Positions 5,653 through 6,805 of a stretch of 6,805 bases of DNA are shown one piece after another. Under the pieces are notes generated by a model. That model searched no databases. It was not told the origin of the DNA and was given only the letters and a program-made list of their open reading frames with translations. Both the position numbers and the translations under genes were made by a program. This stretch comes from Clostridiales bacterium (GTDB taxonomy: Bacteria > Bacillota > Clostridia > Lachnospirales > Lachnospiraceae), in NCBI GenBank assembly GCA_015655565.1, contig JAATEU010000160.1, positions 1 to 6,805 of the forward strand. The letters run 5' to 3'. Within the stretch, counting starts at the first letter, position 1, and every line of letters begins with the position of its first letter.

Positions 5653-6805
5653 TCACCTGTTCCTATATATTTCATTAAACCACAAAGAACTTAAATTCAT
5701 GGCACCCCGAAATCCAAGGAAGGGGCAATCATATATGTTAAATTCCCAATCATTTAAGCCGCGTTCAATCTGCATTAAATTATTCCGGCCGGCTTTTGAT
5801 AAAATCCTGCTGTCTGCCATAAGGAAACCCTGCAAATCTCTATTTATATGCCTGCTCCATTCGTTTTCCGTCCAATATGGTATATCCGTACTTGCTCTTT
5901 TGCTGTCATCCGTCCAGCATAAGCCTTTTGTCATATATAATTCATTACAGGCATAGGATAATATTCCCCTTACCACATCTTCGTTGCCTCCTATGGATAT
6001 CCCCGACTTTAGGGTATGGGGGCTGAATAACTGTTTGCAATAGCTTTGCAGCATTTTACCCTCTTCCATTTCCTTATCCACAAATTCCCGGTTCATTGTC
6101 ATATCCAGCTTTTTTGCTATTTCCTTCAGCCATTCCACCGTTCCCGTATATCCGTACGGCCTTCCATATACATAGGGTGTCCCAAATTGTTCTTCCAATA
6201 TCTGTGCTGCCGGAATCCCTTCATACCGGATAACAAGATCAATGCGGGCAGCTCCCATATTTTCAATCTCCGTAATACTTGTGCCGGACGTCAGGATACA
6301 TAAGGGTTTCATATGAAAGGTTCCCTCCAGGATTCTTGTTATTTCTCCTGCATCAGCCTGAAATTTATATAAATCGGCAGATGATCCGATAATATTATAG
6401 ACAGGCGGAGCTGAAATTTCAGCTTTCCCCGGCAGATGTCTGCATAAGTTTATTAACGCATGTTCGATACCTTTATGGAAATTTACATTAAAACCTCCGC
6501 TTTTGAACACCAGCAGGGGAATGTTTTGGCACAGGGGTTTCATTTCTTCGCATACTGCTTCCAGGTCAATCCCTATCATTTCCGGTATGGCTGACGGAAT
6601 AATAAAAACAGCTTTGGGGCTGTCCCTTCGGATAATTTCTGAAATTGCATCTTCCAACCGTCCGGTTTTTCCCAGTGCAATGTCCGTTTCACTTATATGG
6701 GTAGAATAAAGTCTGCTTCTATCAGCTATACATTTCTGTTCAAACCATTCCCAGGCATATCCCATACGTCCCATGGAACCATATTCTAATATGGCGGCTT
6801 CCTTC
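5653..6805 (-). CDS. Nitrogenase component 1-like oxidoreductase subunit (5' end beyond window)
   Basis: The frame is open from the right edge to the TGA at 5655-5653, giving 383 residues numbered here from the first full codon. An ATG at 6774 is probably internal, because the ten codons before it (KEAAILEYGS) continue a conserved strand. Family signs in order are THISETDIALG (35-45, like the NifD DIVFGG region), SAIPEMIGID (71-80), GGFNVNFHKGIEH (103-115), YNIIGSSAD (136-144), ARIDLVIRYEG followed by FGTPYVYGRPYG (186-218), and GFRGAMNL (364-371). By-eye alignment puts Ile73 at a P-cluster cysteine, Arg193 at NifD Cys275 and Glu354 at His442, so the FeMo-cofactor ligands seem absent. This fits nitrogenase-like reductases (Nfl, Mar or tetrapyrrole types) in which a NifH-like protein delivers electrons. 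The two P-cluster cysteines nearer the N-terminus are outside the window. Exact subfamily and substrate are unknown. Confidence 0.82.
   Translation of the reverse strand, partial: KEAAILEYGSMGRMGYAWEWFEQKCIADRSRLYSTHISETDIALGKTGRLEDAISEIIRRDSPKAVFIIPSAIPEMIGIDLEAVCEEMKPLCQNIPLLVFKSGGFNVNFHKGIEHALINLCRHLPGKAEISAPPVYNIIGSSADLYKFQADAGEITRILEGTFHMKPLCILTSGTSITEIENMGAARIDLVIRYEGIPAAQILEEQFGTPYVYGRPYGYTGTVEWLKEIAKKLDMTMNREFVDKEMEEGKMLQSYCKQLFSPHTLKSGISIGGNEDVVRGILSYACNELYMTKGLCWTDDSKRASTDIPYWTENEWSRHINRDLQGFLMADSRILSKAGRNNLMQIERGLNDWEFNIYDCPFLGFRGAMNLSSLWFNEIYRNR

Noticed and set aside
1..6805. CRISPR array, tRNA, rRNA, prophage or integrase signatures.
   Set aside because: No regularly spaced repeats, tRNA-like arms or mobile-element proteins were seen.

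Overview
The window reads as a chromosomal segment of an anaerobic, low-to-moderate GC Firmicute, most likely a Clostridia or Lachnospiraceae-type organism. This rests on the AT-rich spacers, strong GGAGG-type ribosome binding sites, use of TTG and GTG starts, consensus TTGACA/TATAAT-like promoters, and the protein families present. The taxonomic call is inference; no rRNA or marker gene is present. Every supported gene lies on the minus strand, so the biological order is right to left.

Right part (5653-6805): the 3' portion of a gene for a nitrogenase component-1-like protein, whose reading frame stays open through the right edge. By-eye comparison with NifD suggests that both FeMo-cofactor ligands (the Cys275 and His442 positions) and the third P-cluster-type cysteine are absent. 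It therefore looks like a nitrogenase-like reductase subunit and not a dinitrogenase. It is followed by a spacer of about 357 bp. The spacer holds a GC-rich cluster of CCGG-containing hairpins (possible terminator), an inverted repeat, a strong sigma-A-type promoter (TTGACA, 17 bp, TATATT) and a leader of about 170 nt with a 13-bp hairpin.

Middle (2890-5295): a Cys/Met-metabolism PLP enzyme (gamma-lyase, gamma-synthase or sulfhydrylase family) with an intact PLP site but an altered YGGT-type loop. After 81-102 nt comes a peptidase T-like M20 metallopeptidase. The two are probably cotranscribed.

Left part (1-2805): a spermidine/putrescine-type ABC importer in the order ATPase (potA), permease (potB), permease (potC), and the first codons of a probable substrate-binding protein (potD) at the left edge. 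A second promoter (TTGACG, 17 bp, TATACT) starts at the end of the peptidase gene. A perfect 13-bp palindrome lies just downstream of the predicted start point, so the importer can probably be controlled separately from the upstream genes.

Working model (inference): an importer, a small-peptide or amino-acid hydrolase, a C-S bond-handling PLP enzyme and a nitrogenase-like reductase could form a scavenging pathway for an organic nitrogen or sulfur compound, by analogy with methylthio-alkane reductase systems. The sequence shows only adjacency and shared orientation. Each module has its own promoter, so the functional link is unproven.
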